This document shows positions 37,348-38,422 of a stretch of 38,422 nt of DNA, piece after piece. A model generated the notes under the pieces. It saw only the letters and a program-made list of their open reading frames with translations. It was not told the origin of the DNA and did not search any database. The stretch is taken from contig NZ_KV817781.1 in assembly GCF_001814775.1 (NCBI RefSeq), positions 431,492 through 469,913 on the forward strand, given 5' to 3'. The translations under genes were made by a program, and so were the position numbers. The first letter of the stretch is position 1, and each line of letters opens with the position of its first letter. Source of the DNA: Streptococcus sp. HMSC067H01. GTDB lineage: Bacteria; Bacillota; Bacilli; Lactobacillales; Streptococcaceae.

Positions 37348-38052
37348 TTAAACATGAATCACATCTGAAGCATTCCTCTTAAAGAAACTACTATGGACCA
37401 GATAAGGACCGTACTTATAATTTTGACTATAAACTAACCATAAAGGAATGATAAAACTTTTTATAAAGTAGAGTAAGCAAAAAAGTAAAAAAAAACTAAA
37501 ACTAAGATCCTTTAACTCAAGAAAATAAAGATAATAGAAAACGCACATATTTAATAGAATATTTAATCCAGTAGCAAAACTAGCCGATAAGATATTCGTT
37601 TCAATCTTAGGATTACACATTTTGACAAGAAATAAGACTAATAAAGAAGTATGATAAATACAAATCGGCTTGTAGTCGTGACGATATAAAACTAAACATT
37701 TATGATTATAAAAAATAAGCCCTCTACTAAAATTACTCCTTTTGTTAATCCAAACATGTGAAACTCCACTGATATCACTCCAAGGAATAAATAAATCTAA
37801 TCTTCTAAGGTAAATACCATCCTGTTTAATATAAAATTTCCAAGGAAAAAGAAAATTTATGCCGATACCAAGTAAAAGCAATAAAAGAAGGAAATACACT
37901 AACTCTGTTTGATCAAAACTAAAAGCGTAATCAAAAAAAGTTATCGTTTGAAATCCTCGACCAACAATTTGATTAAAGCCTAGAAAAAACAAAACAATTA
38001 TAAATAAAACATATCTATAAAAAATACTACGAAACTTTACACCTTTAGTCAT
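37348..38052 (-). CDS. AT-rich hypothetical membrane protein, possible PH-like middle domain
   Basis: I do not recognise this 234-residue protein. Two helices lie near the N-terminus (about 10-28 and 48-68). A soluble stretch GIYLRRLDLFIPWSDISGVSHVWINKRSN, with PWxxI, resembles bacterial PH-like (YcxB-type) domains. One or two helices follow near residue 160-210. The DNA is much richer in A+T than the neighbouring operons, suggesting acquisition. It is monocistronic, with an AGGAG site 10 nt upstream and its own promoter and terminator. A role in immunity or signalling would be speculation. Confidence 0.65.
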   Translation of the reverse strand: MTKGVKFRSIFYRYVLFIIVLFFLGFNQIVGRGFQTITFFDYAFSFDQTELVYFLLLLLLLGIGINFLFPWKFYIKQDGIYLRRLDLFIPWSDISGVSHVWINKRSNFSRGLIFYNHKCLVLYRHDYKPICIYHTSLLVLFLVKMCNPKIETNILSASFATGLNILLNMCVFYYLYFLELKDLSFSFFLLFCLLYFIKSFIIPLWLVYSQNYKYGPYLVHSSFFKRNASDVIHV

Positions 38053-38115
38053 AGATCATATTCTCCTAAATTACCCATCAACATCAAAAAATACTTTACA
38101 ATCATATATAAGACT

Positions 38116-38124
38116 AGTATAACA
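38116..38124 (-). promoter_or_regulatory. Extended -10 promoter of the hypothetical membrane gene
   Basis: The minus strand reads TGTTATACT, 63 nt before the start codon. There is no clear -35. Confidence 0.45.
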
Positions 38125-38163
38125 TTAAATTTTCAAAGAATATAAAATTATAAAAAGGAAATT

Positions 38164-38188
38164 AAAAAAAGAGCTATAAAAGCTCTTT
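38164..38188 (-). terminator. Terminator of the tRNA cluster
   Basis: The minus strand has AAAGAGCT, a five-base loop and AGCTCTTT, then a U run. It lies 6 nt past the tRNA-Ser 3' end. Confidence 0.9.
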
Positions 38189-38193
38189 GAATA

Positions 38194-38281
38194 CGGAGAA
38201 TAAGGGATTCGAACCCTTGCGCCAGTTACCCGACCTAACGATTTAGCAAACCGTCCTCTTCAGCCTCTTGAGTAATTCTCC
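38194..38281 (-). tRNA. tRNA-Ser(GCT)
   Basis: The 88-nt gene has acceptor GGAGAAT/ATTCTCC, a long variable arm as in class II tRNAs, the T-arm GGTTCGAATCC, and a seven-base anticodon loop TTGCTAA giving anticodon GCT. CCA is not encoded. It is the last member of the cluster. Confidence 0.95.
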
Positions 38282-38287
38282 TATTAA

Positions 38288-38361
<74 letters not shown>

Positions 38362-38397
38362 AAGTTAATAAACTTGGTAGATGAACTAAAAGTTCAA

Positions 38398-38422
38398 AGC
38401 GGGTGACGAGAATCGAACTCGC
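38398..38422 (-). tRNA. Partial tRNA, probably tRNA-Gly, cut by window edge
   Basis: Only the 3' quarter is present: T-arm CGAGTTCGATTCTCG and acceptor CACCCGC with discriminator T. The acceptor GCGGGTG and the order before tRNA-Ile fit streptococcal tRNA-Gly, but the anticodon is outside the window. Confidence 0.7.

Overview
The window looks like chromosome of a mitis-group Streptococcus (S. mitis/oralis/pneumoniae relatives). The evidence is low-to-moderate GC, extended -10 promoters of the TGNTATAAT type, a YSIRK-type surface protease, a ComX box in front of a prepilin peptidase, and trp, gal, czcD/sczA and proWX/proV blocks that I recall in a similar order in S. pneumoniae. Species cannot be fixed from the sequence alone. 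Most genes lie on the minus strand.

Layout. 1-1228: N-terminal part of a G5-repeat M26-type zinc metalloprotease, running off the left edge. 1.6-7.9 kb: DUF3165 protein, typA, an RsuA-type pseudouridine synthase, a repeat element, a catalytically dead rhodanese, YqgQ, a probable vitamin B6 uptake and kinase pair (pdxU2, pdxK), truA and a GNAT. 8.0-8.7 kb: competence prepilin peptidase cclA, which overlaps tail-to-tail with trpA. 8.6-16.7 kb: complete trpEGDCFBA operon behind a Trp T-box, preceded by an extra stand-alone trpB paralogue with its own Trp T-box and a near-consensus promoter. 16.7-18.7 kb: aminotransferase plus initiating phosphoglycosyl transferase, probably making the first teichoic-acid sugar. 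18.8-22.3 kb: heterodimeric ABC exporter. 22.5-24.2 kb: exoA, a VOC protein and a hotdog thioesterase. 24.3-28.8 kb: galK-HAD-galT divergent from galR, with operator and cre candidates. 28.9-33.1 kb: Zn-dependent alcohol dehydrogenase, aldo/keto reductase, czcD, sczA and a small membrane protein. 33.2-36.8 kb: marR-nmrA-proV-proWX operon for choline/betaine-type uptake. 36.8-38.1 kb: a decayed macrodomain gene and an unrecognised AT-rich membrane protein. 38.2 kb to the end: tRNA-Ser(GCT), tRNA-Ile(GAT) and a partial tRNA, probably Gly, transcribed leftward.

How the genes work together. Tryptophan supply is organised as two T-box-controlled units in series. The first encodes a TrpB whose TrpA-contact residues are altered, suggesting indole salvage. 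The second encodes the full pathway. Galactose use is probably set by GalR and CcpA. Zinc export by CzcD is probably set by SczA. The osmolyte transporter sits under an autoregulated MarR with paired operators.

The most noteworthy observations are the tandem T-box/solo-trpB arrangement, the cluster of genes whose -10 element lies 6-8 nt from the start codon (apparently leaderless mRNAs), the macrodomain pseudogene, and the HAD gene inserted between galK and galT.
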